43,317 nt of DNA, taken from Streptomyces beijiangensis (GTDB lineage Bacteria > Actinomycetota > Actinomycetes > Streptomycetales > Streptomycetaceae). This document shows, piece after piece, positions 7,751 through 15,550 of this stretch. Made by a program: the position numbers and the translations under genes. Position 1 is the stretch's first letter. Every line of letters starts with the position of its first letter. The DNA is taken from positions 1-43,317 of the forward strand of contig NZ_JAFLRJ010000060.1 of the NCBI RefSeq assembly GCF_017315755.1, read 5' to 3'. The notes under the pieces are model-generated. The model had not been told where the DNA came from and did not search any database. It saw only the letters and a list, made by a program, of their open reading frames with translations.

Positions 7751-8524
7751 TCAGACGCCGAATGAGACCGGCCTCAGTGCGAAGCCCGCATAACCGTACT
7801 CCGCACCGTGTGCACGGCGCATGGCCAGCTCCTCGCGGGTGCCCGCGAGGGCCTGTGCCATCGCGGGACCGTCCGGTTCGGTCGCGTCAAGCCGCCGGGC
7901 GAGCGGGATGTAGTACTCGTCCCAGTCGCTCTCGGGCTGGACGTACGTACCGAGGACGTCGTACCCGCCGGCGACGGCCGCCGTTGCGTTCGCCTCCGCC
8001 GTACGCAACGGGCACTCGGCCGCGTCCCAGAAGGCGCGGCACTCGGCGGACGGGGCGTCGGTGGTCCACACGCACTCGGTGAGGACGAGCGCACCGCCGG
8101 GCGCCAGCAGCCGCTTCCAGCTGCTCAGCGCGGTGTCGAAACCGATGATGTACGCGGAACTCTCGGCCCAGACGAGGTCGAACGACCCGTCGGCGTAAGG
8201 GAGTTCACTCATGCTCCCGTTGACCGTACGGACCGATCCGCCGAGCCCGCGGGCCGCGGCGGACTGCCGCAGCTCGTCGAGGAACGGCTGATGGGTGTCG
8301 ACCGCGGTGACCTCGGCGCCGGTCTCGGCGGCGAGCAGCAGGGCGGACCGGCCGGGGCCGCAGCCCAGATCGAGCACGCGCGGACGCTTGGGCAGCCGAC
8401 CCGTGAGGGCGAGGAGGGCGCGGGTCGTCCCGTCGGAGCCGGGGCCCTGACGGGGGAGTCCGTGGTGCAGGGAGAAAAAAGCGTCAGTGACGTCGGTGAT
8501 GTTGTTGATGTCGTTCTCGGACAA
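7751..8524 (-). CDS. Class I SAM-dependent methyltransferase
   Basis: 257 residues from the TTG at 8524. Rossmann-type methyltransferase: SAM motif I is VLDLGCGPGRSALLL near residue 50, the acidic loop is AVDTHQPF, and motif IV is SFDLVWAESSAYIIGF. The start MSENDINNITDVTDAFFSLHHGLPRQGPGSD resembles small-molecule methyltransferases of Streptomyces, but the substrate is unknown. I chose the TTG because AAGGA precedes it by 8 nt; the frame stays open to a GTG at 8569 that has no SD. A possible 38-codon frame overlaps this start and a 45-residue gene lies further upstream on the same strand. Confidence 0.85.
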   Translation of the reverse strand: MSENDINNITDVTDAFFSLHHGLPRQGPGSDGTTRALLALTGRLPKRPRVLDLGCGPGRSALLLAAETGAEVTAVDTHQPFLDELRQSAAARGLGGSVRTVNGSMSELPYADGSFDLVWAESSAYIIGFDTALSSWKRLLAPGGALVLTECVWTTDAPSAECRAFWDAAECPLRTAEANATAAVAGGYDVLGTYVQPESDWDEYYIPLARRLDATEPDGPAMAQALAGTREELAMRRAHGAEYGYAGFALRPVSFGV

Positions 8525-8600
8525 CGTGGGAATCCTTGGGTGAGAGATGGCTGAGGCAGGGTCGGGCACTGCGCACCGCAGTGATCTCGGTGACCGTCAT
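8484..8600 (-). CDS. Possible 38-residue upstream peptide overlapping the methyltransferase start
   Basis: An ATG at 8600, preceded by AAGGAG at 9 nt, opens a 38-codon frame (MTVTEITAVRSARPCLSHLS at its start) that runs through the TTG start of the methyltransferase and stops 38 nt inside it in another frame. The first half has Streptomyces-like codon endings; the second half does not, as expected where it shadows the methyltransferase. It could couple or attenuate methyltransferase translation, or may not be a gene at all. Confidence 0.3.
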   Translation of the reverse strand: MTVTEITAVRSARPCLSHLSPKDSHVVRERHQQHHRRH

Positions 8601-8640
8601 CAACCTCAGCTCCTTCTTCACGTCGAAGACCGCCCGGAGG

Positions 8641-8778
8641 TTAGCACTCGGCGGGCCACCACGTCCGCCGGATATCGCTGCGCACCTCGGGCCGTTCGCC
8701 CGGGCTCTCCTCCGGCTCGCGCTCCGGCCGGAGGACCTCTCGCTTCCCCACGGGCTTGTGGATCCTCACCTGGCGCAT
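8641..8778 (-). CDS. 45-residue Arg/Glu-rich small protein of unknown function
   Basis: ATG at 8778 to TAA at 8641. A strong SD, GAGGAGG, lies 5 nt ahead. The peptide starts MRQVRIHKPVGKREVLRP, continues with a run rich in Glu, Pro and Arg, and ends DIRRTWWPAEC, so it is highly charged with an aromatic, cysteine-terminated tail. Of 44 sense codons after the start all but about four end in G or C, which supports real coding. There is no signal peptide or membrane segment. I do not recognise a family. It lies between the cation transporter and the methyltransferase on the same strand; a RiPP precursor or a small regulatory protein are possible but unproven readings. Confidence 0.6.
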   Translation of the reverse strand: MRQVRIHKPVGKREVLRPEREPEESPGERPEVRSDIRRTWWPAEC

Positions 8779-8867
8779 GGCTGCCTCCTCGCTGTCAGAG
8801 AGGGGATACCCCAAATGCGGGGCTCATAGCTGCAGACCGTGTTAACAACCGGTACTCATCGTTTCCG

Positions 8868-9809
8868 TCAGTGGCAGAACCCGGCCTCGTGCTCCGCGTG
8901 ACCACCGGGTTCCAGCTGAAAAGTGCAGTGCTCGACATCGAAGTGGTCACCGAGGCAGTCCTGCAGGGCGTGGAGCATCTTCTCGTTCCCCAGCGAGTCC
9001 AGGACCCCCGGACTGACCACCACATGCGCGGAGAGGACCGGCATCCCCGAGGTGATGGTCCAGGCATGCAGATCGTGTACGTCGTCCACGCCGGGCAGCG
9101 CGAGCAGATGGGCCCGGACCTCCGCCATGTCGACCCCCTTGGGGGCGGCCTCCAGGAGCACATTGAGCGTCTCCCGCAGCAGCTTCACCGTGCGCGGGAC
9201 GATCATCAGGCCGATCACGATCGAGGCGATGGGGTCGGCGGCCTGCCACCCGGTGGCCAGGATGATTCCGGCCGAGACGAGGACGGCGACCGAGCCGAGT
9301 GCGTCGGCGAGGACCTCCAGATACGCGCCGCGGACATTGATGCTGTCCTTCTGGCCGCGTACGAGAAGGGAGAGGGAGATCATGTTCGCGATCAGACCGA
9401 TCAGACCGAAGACGATCGTCGGACCGCCCCGGGTATCGGCCGGCGTGACGAACCGCTGGACGGCCTCGTAGAGGACGTAACCGCCGACGCCGAGCAGCAG
9501 CAGACAGTTCGCCAGGGCGGCGAGGATCTCGGCCCGTGCGTAACCGAAGGTGCGGTTCCCGGTCGGCGGGCGGTTGGCGAAATGGATCGCCAGGAGTGCC
9601 ATCGCGAGTCCCAGCGCGTCCGTCGCCATATGGGTGGCGTCGGCGATCAGGGCCAGTGAATCGGCGATCAGACCGCCGACGATCTCGACGACCATCACGG
9701 TCAGGGTGATGCAGAGCGCGATCCGCAGCCGCCCCTTGTAGGCGGCGGCCGCGGTACCGGTCGGCGGAGCCCCCTGGTGCGTATGCCCGTGGTCGTGCCC
9801 AGCCCCCAT
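8868..9809 (-). CDS. Cation diffusion facilitator family transporter
   Basis: 313 residues, CzcD/ZitB-like proton-coupled efflux of zinc or related divalent metals across the cytoplasmic membrane. A His-rich N-terminus (GHDHGHTHQG) precedes six membrane segments; the metal-site motifs are ADATHMATD in helix 2 and LADALG in helix 5. A cytoplasmic C-terminal ferredoxin-like domain (about 215-313) carries further His and Asp residues including DVHDLHAW and ends GHAEHEAGFCH. GGAAGG sits 8 nt before the ATG. It is not obviously in an operon: 58 bp separate it from the 45-residue gene and a terminator of galE lies upstream. Confidence 0.93.
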   Translation of the reverse strand: MGAGHDHGHTHQGAPPTGTAAAAYKGRLRIALCITLTVMVVEIVGGLIADSLALIADATHMATDALGLAMALLAIHFANRPPTGNRTFGYARAEILAALANCLLLLGVGGYVLYEAVQRFVTPADTRGGPTIVFGLIGLIANMISLSLLVRGQKDSINVRGAYLEVLADALGSVAVLVSAGIILATGWQAADPIASIVIGLMIVPRTVKLLRETLNVLLEAAPKGVDMAEVRAHLLALPGVDDVHDLHAWTITSGMPVLSAHVVVSPGVLDSLGNEKMLHALQDCLGDHFDVEHCTFQLEPGGHAEHEAGFCH

Positions 9810-9905
9810 GCAGGCCGCCTTCCGCTGCGGTGGATCGGTCCGTGAGCCCAGTGAACTACGGGCGGGGGGTATCCGGCAACACGGGATCGAACACCGTTGT
9901 CATCT

Positions 9906-9939
9906 GCTCTGACCTGCGGAAATGACTGCAGGTCAGAGC
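9906..9939 (-). terminator. Stem-loop terminator after galE
   Basis: GCTCTGACCTGC (9906-9917) and GCAGGTCAGAGC (9928-9939) form a perfect 12-bp stem with a 10-nt loop, 10 bp beyond the galE stop. It also insulates the cation transporter promoter from galE read-through. Confidence 0.75.
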
Positions 9940-9949
9940 GTCGGAGCGA

Positions 9950-10933
9950 TCAGCTTCGGAGCGCCTCGGGGTGATGGTGGCACCAGCCCTCCCAAGCGGA
10001 TTCGACCATGTCGCGCATCGAGCGCGTGGCCGTCCAGCTCAGCTCCTTGGAGATCAGATCCGCCGACGAGACGGCCTTCGCCGCGTCCCCGGGGCGGCGC
10101 GGCTCGACCTGCACCGGTGTCTTGTCCCCGGTCACATCGGCCACCAGATCGGCGAGCTCACGCACCGAGACGCCCTCGCCCCGGCCGATGTTCACCGTCA
10201 GGTCCCCGTTCTCCGTCTGGCCGGTGAGCTTGCGGGCCACGGCCAGATGGGCGTCGGCGAGGTCCGAGACATGGATGTAGTCACGGATGCAGGTGCCGTC
10301 GGGGGTCGGGTAGTCGTCCCCGAAGATCCGCGGGGCCTCACCGCGGGTGAGCCGGTCGAAGAACATCGGGACGACGTTGAAGACCCCGGTGTCGGCCAGC
10401 TCGGGACGTCCGGCGCCCGCCACATTGAAATAGCGCAGACAGGCGGTGGAGATCCCATGGGCCCGGCCGGCCGCCCGGACCAGCCACTCTCCGGCGAGCT
10501 TGGTCTCCCCGTACGGACTGATCGGTGCACAGGGGGTCGACTCGGTGATCAGCTCGACGTCGGGCACTCCGTAGACGGCGGCCGACGACGAGAAGAGGAA
10601 CCGCTCCACCCCGGCGGCAGCGACGGCTTCGAGGAGCACGGTCAGGCCGTACACATTCTCCCGGTAGTAGTGCAGTGGCCGCTGCACGGACTCCCCGACC
10701 TGCTTCTTGCCCGCGAGATGCACCACACCCGTGATGCCGTGACCGGCGAGCGTACGGTCGAGCACCTCTCGGTCGAGGACCGAACCGCGGACCAGTTCCG
10801 TCCCCGCGGGAAGCCGCTCGGGCACACCGCTGGAGAGATCGTCCAGGACAACGACCTGCTCACCGGCCTCCAGCATTGCTCGCGCCACATGCGCCCCGAT
10901 GTACCCCGCACCACCTGTGATCAGCCACGTCAT
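9950..10933 (-). CDS. galE: UDP-glucose 4-epimerase
   Basis: 327 residues, extended short-chain dehydrogenase that interconverts UDP-glucose and UDP-galactose with bound NAD. The N-terminal Rossmann motif is TGGAGYIGAH, the catalytic serine region is FSSSAAVYG and the Tyr/Lys pair is in SPYGETKLAGE. RYFNVAGA and the substrate-binding C-terminal third are intact. I start at the ATG at 10933 (MTWLITGG); a longer frame to 11029 lacks support. A TANNNT element 7 nt ahead suggests a leaderless mRNA. The gene is divergent from the CDP-alcohol operon, so it may supply UDP-galactose to that operon's glycosyltransferase; this is inference. Confidence 0.95.
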   Translation of the reverse strand: MTWLITGGAGYIGAHVARAMLEAGEQVVVLDDLSSGVPERLPAGTELVRGSVLDREVLDRTLAGHGITGVVHLAGKKQVGESVQRPLHYYRENVYGLTVLLEAVAAAGVERFLFSSSAAVYGVPDVELITESTPCAPISPYGETKLAGEWLVRAAGRAHGISTACLRYFNVAGAGRPELADTGVFNVVPMFFDRLTRGEAPRIFGDDYPTPDGTCIRDYIHVSDLADAHLAVARKLTGQTENGDLTVNIGRGEGVSVRELADLVADVTGDKTPVQVEPRRPGDAAKAVSSADLISKELSWTATRSMRDMVESAWEGWCHHHPEALRS

Positions 10934-10940
10934 GCCCGTC

Positions 10941-10946
10941 ACCCTA
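10941..10946 (-). promoter_or_regulatory. Leaderless -10 element of galE
   Basis: On the minus strand TAGGGT is followed by 7 nt (GACGGGC) and the ATG at 10933. The same TANNNT-N7-ATG spacing occurs at two other genes in this window. No good -35 hexamer is visible. Confidence 0.4.
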
Positions 10947-11001
10947 GGCCCTGTGCGGCTGCGGTTTGTGGGGTAAGCCCTTGATCGACGATGATCGTCA
11001 T

Positions 11002-11070
11002 GGGCAACCGACAGGGTTGCCCGGCCCAAGCAGGGCGTAAACAGGCGATGAACTTCCGCTTGAGTTCATC
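11002..11070. promoter_or_regulatory. Two inverted repeats ahead of the CDP-alcohol operon
   Basis: GGGCAACC (11002-11009) pairs with GGTTGCCC (11015-11022) across a 5-nt loop, and GATGAACT (11047-11054) pairs with AGTTCATC (11063-11070) across 8 nt. A TANNNT hexamer, TAGCCT, follows at 11074-11079 as a possible -10. The second repeat sits where a -35 would be, so it may be an operator; the first could be an operator or an RNA hairpin. They lie in the 223-bp gap shared with galE. Confidence 0.45.
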
Positions 11071-11156
11071 CGATAGCCTCTGCCGACATGCCGCCCGGTC
11101 CCCTGTGGGCCAAGGCGCAGGCCACCAGCCATGTCCTTTCCAAGGAGTGAGTCCGT

Positions 11157-13010
11157 CTGTCGACCGCAATCCTCACCGGTGCTCCGGTACCCGGGTCGCC
11201 GCTCGAAGGCGATCTGCGGTCGCTGGGTTTCGACGTCCGTACCGCCTCCGGCGACCAGGACGCGGCCGCGCTTCTCGCGGCAGCGCCCACGGGTGAGCGG
11301 GTCGCCGTCGTCGACCCGCGCTTCGTGGGACATCTGCACGCCCTGCGCCTGGCCCTCACCGATCCCCGCTTCCCGGTGGCAGCGGTTCCCGGCGCCCTCA
11401 CGGCCAAGCCCGAGGCGCGCGCGGCGCTGACGAGGGCTCTGGCCTCGGCGGACGCCCCCGTGTCATCGGCGCCGGTCCAGGGCCGTACGGCGGCAGGCCA
11501 GGACACCGCCGCCCTCCCCGACGTCCTCGCCCTGGCCCTCGACGCCGAAGGCGTCCCCGTGCAGCGGCCCGAACTGGGCTCGCTCGTCGCCGCTGTCCCC
11601 GGCGACCCGCAGTCCCGGCACGAGGCGCGGGCCGCCGTCGCAGCCGTCGACGACGAAGCCGTACGGCTGCGCAGCGCGGTGAAGGCCCGGGACGGGTTCT
11701 TCACCACGTACTGCATCAGCCCGTACTCCCGATACATCGCGCGCTGGTGCGCCCGCCGGGGCCTCACCCCGAACCAGGTCACCACCGCCTCGCTGATCAC
11801 CGCGCTGATCGCGGCCGGCTGCGCGGCGACCGGCACCCGCGGCGGCTACATCGCCGCAGGGCTCCTGCTGCTCTTCTCCTTCGTCCTGGACTGCACGGAC
11901 GGGCAGCTCGCCCGCTACTCGCTGCAGTACTCGACGCTCGGCGCCTGGCTGGACGCCACCTTCGACCGGGCCAAGGAGTACGCCTATTACGCGGGGCTCG
12001 CGCTCGGCGCGGCCCGCTCCGGCGACGACGTATGGGCGCTCGCGCTCGGCGCGATGGTCCTGCAGACCTGCCGGCACGTCGTGGACTTCTCCTTCAACGA
12101 GGCGAACCACGACGCCACCGCGCTCGGTAAATTGTCGCTGGCCAGCCCCACCGCCGCCCTCTCCGACAAGCTCGACAGCGTCGGCTGGACGGTCTGGGTG
12201 CGCCGGATGATAGTCCTGCCGATCGGCGAGCGGTGGGCAATGATCGCGGTACTGACCGCGGTCACCACCCCGCGGATCGTCTTCTACGCCCTGCTGGTCG
12301 GCTGCGCCCTGGCCGCCTGCTACACCACCGCGGGACGCGTCCTGCGCTCGCTCACCCGTCGGGCCACCCGCACCGACCGCGCCGCCCAGGCCCTGGCCGA
12401 CCTCGCCGACAGCGGCCCGATCGCCCAGCTCGTGGCGGCCCACGCACCCCGGATCCAGGGCGCTTTCGCCGCCCCCGTCGTCGCCGTGGTCGGAGCAGTG
12501 GCACTGATCAGCGCCGCGCTCACCCAGCCCTTCGGCAGCACCCAGATGATCGTCGCCGCGGTCTTCTACGCAGTCCTCTCCGGGATAGCCGTGGCGCGGA
12601 ACCTCAAGGGTGCGCTCGACTGGCTCGTCCCCCCGGTCTTCCGGGCGGCGGAATACATCACTGTCCTGGCCCTCGCGGCCCGCTCCGGCATCGACGGAGC
12701 CCTGCCCGCGGCTTTCGGCCTGGTGGCCGCGGTCGCCTACCATCATTACGACACGGTCTACCGCATCAAGGGCGGCACCGGTGCGCCCCCTCAGTGGCTC
12801 GTGCGCACGGTCGGCGGCCAGGAGGGCCGGATCCTGCTGGTGGCCGTACTCGCCGCCGCACTGGCGACAGACAACACAGACTTCACGCTCGCGCTCACGG
12901 TGTTCGCCGTGGTCGTGGCTCTTGTGGTGCTCGCGGAGAGCATCCACTTCTGGGTGACCGCCCACAAACGCGGTGCGCCCGCCGTACATGACGAAGGAGA
13001 AGCAGCATGA
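11157..13010 (+). CDS. Multidomain CDP-alcohol phosphatidyltransferase (DUF5941-like), CTG start
   Basis: 617 residues if it starts at the CTG at 11157. Residues about 1-180 look like a degenerate nucleotidyltransferase-type domain (STAILTGAPVPGSPLEGDL, then VAVVDPRFVGHLHALRLA). Residues about 185-420 are a membrane CDP-alcohol phosphotransferase with the full signature: D245, D248, G249, A252, R253, G262, D266 and D270. The final third has further membrane segments and matches what I recall as DUF5941. The enzyme should displace CMP from a CDP-alcohol to form a phosphodiester. There is no in-frame ATG, GTG or TTG between the upstream stop at 11148 and the GTG at 11325, yet that stretch is codon-biased and AAGGAG lies 9 nt before the CTG. 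First gene of the operon; ends 4 bp inside the next. Confidence 0.82.
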   Translation: MSTAILTGAPVPGSPLEGDLRSLGFDVRTASGDQDAAALLAAAPTGERVAVVDPRFVGHLHALRLALTDPRFPVAAVPGALTAKPEARAALTRALASADAPVSSAPVQGRTAAGQDTAALPDVLALALDAEGVPVQRPELGSLVAAVPGDPQSRHEARAAVAAVDDEAVRLRSAVKARDGFFTTYCISPYSRYIARWCARRGLTPNQVTTASLITALIAAGCAATGTRGGYIAAGLLLLFSFVLDCTDGQLARYSLQYSTLGAWLDATFDRAKEYAYYAGLALGAARSGDDVWALALGAMVLQTCRHVVDFSFNEANHDATALGKLSLASPTAALSDKLDSVGWTVWVRRMIVLPIGERWAMIAVLTAVTTPRIVFYALLVGCALAACYTTAGRVLRSLTRRATRTDRAAQALADLADSGPIAQLVAAHAPRIQGAFAAPVVAVVGAVALISAALTQPFGSTQMIVAAVFYAVLSGIAVARNLKGALDWLVPPVFRAAEYITVLALAARSGIDGALPAAFGLVAAVAYHHYDTVYRIKGGTGAPPQWLVRTVGGQEGRILLVAVLAAALATDNTDFTLALTVFAVVVALVVLAESIHFWVTAHKRGAPAVHDEGEAA

Positions 13011-13744
13011 TCGGCCTCGTACTGGCGGCCGGCGCCGGAAGGCGTCTGCGCCCCTACACCGACACGCTCCCCAAGGCGCTGGTCCCCGTCGACGGCGAGA
13101 CGACGGTGCTCGACCTGACCCTGGGCAACTTCGCCGAGGTCGGACTCACCGAGGTCGCGATCGTCGTCGGCTACCGCAAGGAAGCCGTATACGCCCGCAA
13201 GGCGGAGTTCGAGGAGAAGTACGGCGTCACGCTGACCCTCATCGACAACGACAAGGCCGAGGAGTGGAACAACGCCTACTCCCTCTGGTGCGCACGTGAG
13301 GTCTTGAAGCAGGGCGTCATCCTCGCCAACGGCGACACCGTCCACCCGGTCTCCGTCGAGCAGACCCTGCTCGCCGCCCGCGGCCAGGGCCAGAAGATCA
13401 TCCTCGCCCTCGACACGGTGAAGCACCTCGCCGACGAGGAGATGAAGGTCATCACCGACGGTGAGGAGGGCGTCCGGCGCATCACCAAGCTGATGGACCC
13501 GGCCACCGCCACCGGCGAGTACATCGGCGTCACCCTCATCGAGCCCGAGGCCGCCGAGGAGCTCGCCGACGCCCTGAAGACCACCTTCGAGCGGGACCCC
13601 GACCTCTACTACGAGGACGGCTACCAGGAGCTGGTCAACCGCGGCTTCCGGATCGACGTGGCCCCCATCGGCGACCTCAAGTGGGTCGAGATCGACAACC
13701 ACGAAGACCTCGCGAAGGGCCGTGAGATCGCGTGCCTGTACTGA
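13007..13744 (+). CDS. Sugar/alditol-phosphate nucleotidyltransferase (cytidylyltransferase-like)
   Basis: 245 residues, NTP-transferase fold. The nucleotide loop is LAAGAGRRLRPYTDTLPKAL, a catalytic ILANGDTV loop supplies the metal-binding Asp near residue 110, and NNAYSLW near residue 87 resembles the LicC and inositol-1-phosphate cytidylyltransferase branch. It probably activates a polyol or amino-alcohol phosphate with CTP in the cytoplasm. Its neighbours argue for this: CDP-alcohol phosphotransferases on both sides and a polyol-phosphate dehydrogenase overlapping its 3' end by 13 bp. The ATG overlaps the previous stop region (4 bp), with AAGGAG upstream. The nucleotide and substrate cannot be fixed from sequence. 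Confidence 0.85.
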   Translation: MIGLVLAAGAGRRLRPYTDTLPKALVPVDGETTVLDLTLGNFAEVGLTEVAIVVGYRKEAVYARKAEFEEKYGVTLTLIDNDKAEEWNNAYSLWCAREVLKQGVILANGDTVHPVSVEQTLLAARGQGQKIILALDTVKHLADEEMKVITDGEEGVRRITKLMDPATATGEYIGVTLIEPEAAEELADALKTTFERDPDLYYEDGYQELVNRGFRIDVAPIGDLKWVEIDNHEDLAKGREIACLY

Positions 13745-14793
13745 CCCGTCTCATCCCGTCCCCGGTCGTCGTCGACATCACCCGCGGCGCCCTGGACGAC
13801 CTGGCCGGCCTCCTGGCCGACCAGCGCATCTCCGCCTCCGGCAAGCTGGCCTTCGCGATCAGCGCCGGCTCAGGCCAGGCCCTGCGCGAGAGGCTCTCGC
13901 CGGTCCTGCCGGGCGCCGACTGGTACTCGGTGGCGGGCGGCACGATCGACGCGGCCGTGAAGCTCGCCGACGACATCAAGGGCAAGCGGTACGACGCCGT
14001 GGTCGGCCTCGGCGGCGGCAAGATCATCGACGTGGCGAAATACGCGGCCGCCCGGGTGGGCCTGCCGATGGTGGCCGTCGCGACGAATCTGTCGCACGAC
14101 GGCCTCTGCTCGCCGGTGTCCACCCTGGACAACGACAACGGGCGCGGCTCCTACGGGGTCCCCATGCCCATCGCGATGGTCGTCGATCTCGACGTGATCC
14201 GTGAGGCGCCGGCCCGTTTCATCCGCTCCGGTATCGGTGACGCGATCTCCAACATCTCGTCGATCGCCGACTGGGAGCTCTCGCGGGAGATCACCGGCGA
14301 GGCGGTCGACGGACTGGCCGCCGCCATGGCCCGTACCGCCGGCGAAGCCGTCCTGCGCCACCCCGGCACGGTCGACGACGACGAGTTCCTCACGGTCCTC
14401 ACCGAAGGCCTCGTCCTCACGGGTATCGCCATGTCGATCAGCGGCGACACACGCCCCGCTTCCGGCGCCTGCCACGAGATCAGCCACGCCTTCGACCTCC
14501 TCTTCCCCCAGCGCGCGGCCAGCCACGGCGAGCAATGCGGCCTGGGCGCGGCCTTCGCGATGCATCTGCGCGGGGCCACGGAACAGTCGGGCCTCTTCGC
14601 CGACGTACTGCGCCGGCACGGCCTGCCCGTACTGCCCGCGGAGATCGGCTTCAGCGTGGACGAGTTCGTCCAGGCCGTCGTCTACGCACCGCAGACCCGC
14701 CCGGGACGCTTCACGATCCTGGAGCACCTCAACCTGTCCGCAGACCAGATCAAGGACGCTTACGCCGACTATGCAAAAGCCATCGGTAGCTGA
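13732..14793 (+). CDS. sn-Glycerol-1-phosphate dehydrogenase-like protein
   Basis: 353 residues, iron-containing alcohol dehydrogenase superfamily, glycerol-1-phosphate dehydrogenase branch (archaeal EgsA, Bacillus AraM). It would reduce dihydroxyacetone phosphate to sn-glycerol-1-phosphate with NAD(P)H. The dinucleotide loop is VVGLGGGKIIDVAKYAA; the metal ligands are D123 in NLSHDGLCSP, H248 in ACHEISHAFDLL and H265 in ASHGEQCGLG, the pattern specific to this branch rather than to glycerol or alcohol dehydrogenases. GTG start at 13732, overlapping the nucleotidyltransferase gene by 13 bp and overlapped by the next gene by 23 bp, so translation is coupled. Bacterial membrane lipids use the opposite enantiomer, so its product must go elsewhere; the context suggests a CDP-activated surface component. 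A related three-carbon or polyol substrate is possible. Confidence 0.85.
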   Translation: MPVLTRLIPSPVVVDITRGALDDLAGLLADQRISASGKLAFAISAGSGQALRERLSPVLPGADWYSVAGGTIDAAVKLADDIKGKRYDAVVGLGGGKIIDVAKYAAARVGLPMVAVATNLSHDGLCSPVSTLDNDNGRGSYGVPMPIAMVVDLDVIREAPARFIRSGIGDAISNISSIADWELSREITGEAVDGLAAAMARTAGEAVLRHPGTVDDDEFLTVLTEGLVLTGIAMSISGDTRPASGACHEISHAFDLLFPQRAASHGEQCGLGAAFAMHLRGATEQSGLFADVLRRHGLPVLPAEIGFSVDEFVQAVVYAPQTRPGRFTILEHLNLSADQIKDAYADYAKAIGS

Positions 14794-15550
14794 ACTCCGC
14801 CCGGTCGTGCACCCTCCGGGCGTCAAGGACCGGCGGAGCGGCGAGCACTGGGGAGGCCGCTTCTACATGCGCGAGGTCTCCCTGCGCGTCGACCGGCACC
14901 TGGTGAACACGCGGATCACGCCCAACCAGGTGACCTACGTGATGACCCTCGCCGCCGCCCTCGCCGCCCCGGCACTCCTGGTGCCCGGCATCTGGGGTGC
15001 CGTGCTCGGCGTGGTGATGGCCCAGCTCTATCTGCTGCTCGACTGCGTCGACGGCGAGATCGCGCGCTGGAAGAAGCAGTACTCGATGGTCGGCGTCTAT
15101 GTGGACCGTGTCGCGGCCTATGTGCTGGACGCGGCGGTCCTGGTCGGCTTCGGGCTGCGCGCCTCCGACATCTGGGGTTCGGGGCGGATCGACTGGCTGT
15201 GGGCCTTCCTCGGTACCCTCGCCGCCCTCGGTGCCATCATGATCAAGTCGGAGACCGACCTCGTCGGCGTCGCCCGTCACCAGCAGGGCATGCCTCCGGT
15301 CAAGGAGACGGCGTCCGAACCGCGTACCTCCGGCATGGCACTGGCCCGCAAGGCCGCCGGTGCGCTGAAGTTCCACCGGCTGGTCATGGGCATCGAGGCG
15401 ACCCTGCTGATCCTGGTCCTGGCGATCCTCGACACGGTGCGGGACGACCTGTTCTTCTCCCGGCTCGGTGTCGCCGTGCTGGCCGGCATCGCGCTGCTGC
15501 AGTCGGTGCTCCACCTCGTGTCCATCCTCGCCTCCAGCAGGCTCAAGTGA
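14771..15550 (+). CDS. CDP-alcohol phosphatidyltransferase family protein with altered fourth Asp
   Basis: 259 residues, integral membrane. The CDP-alcohol signature is D91, D94, G95, A98, R99, G108 and D112, but the residue that should be the fourth Asp, three after D112 plus one, is Ala116 (VDRVAAYVLD). That Asp is proposed as the catalytic base in the family, so this enzyme either uses a variant mechanism, as some bacterial subfamilies appear to, or has lost activity. Five or six membrane helices flank the motif. The soluble N-terminus includes a conserved GEHWGGRFYMREVSLRVD ahead of TPNQVTY. The ATG at 14771 lies 23 bp inside the dehydrogenase gene. It presumably works with the cytidylyltransferase of this operon. 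Confidence 0.85.
   Translation: MQKPSVAELRPVVHPPGVKDRRSGEHWGGRFYMREVSLRVDRHLVNTRITPNQVTYVMTLAAALAAPALLVPGIWGAVLGVVMAQLYLLLDCVDGEIARWKKQYSMVGVYVDRVAAYVLDAAVLVGFGLRASDIWGSGRIDWLWAFLGTLAALGAIMIKSETDLVGVARHQQGMPPVKETASEPRTSGMALARKAAGALKFHRLVMGIEATLLILVLAILDTVRDDLFFSRLGVAVLAGIALLQSVLHLVSILASSRLK

Noticed and set aside
8803..8813. GGGGATACCCC palindrome, and GGGGTATCC near 9865 by the cation transporter, considered as a metal-sensor site or SigB-type -10
   Set aside because: The two copies are in different contexts, no matching -35 is at the right spacing, and the half-site order differs from known copper operators.
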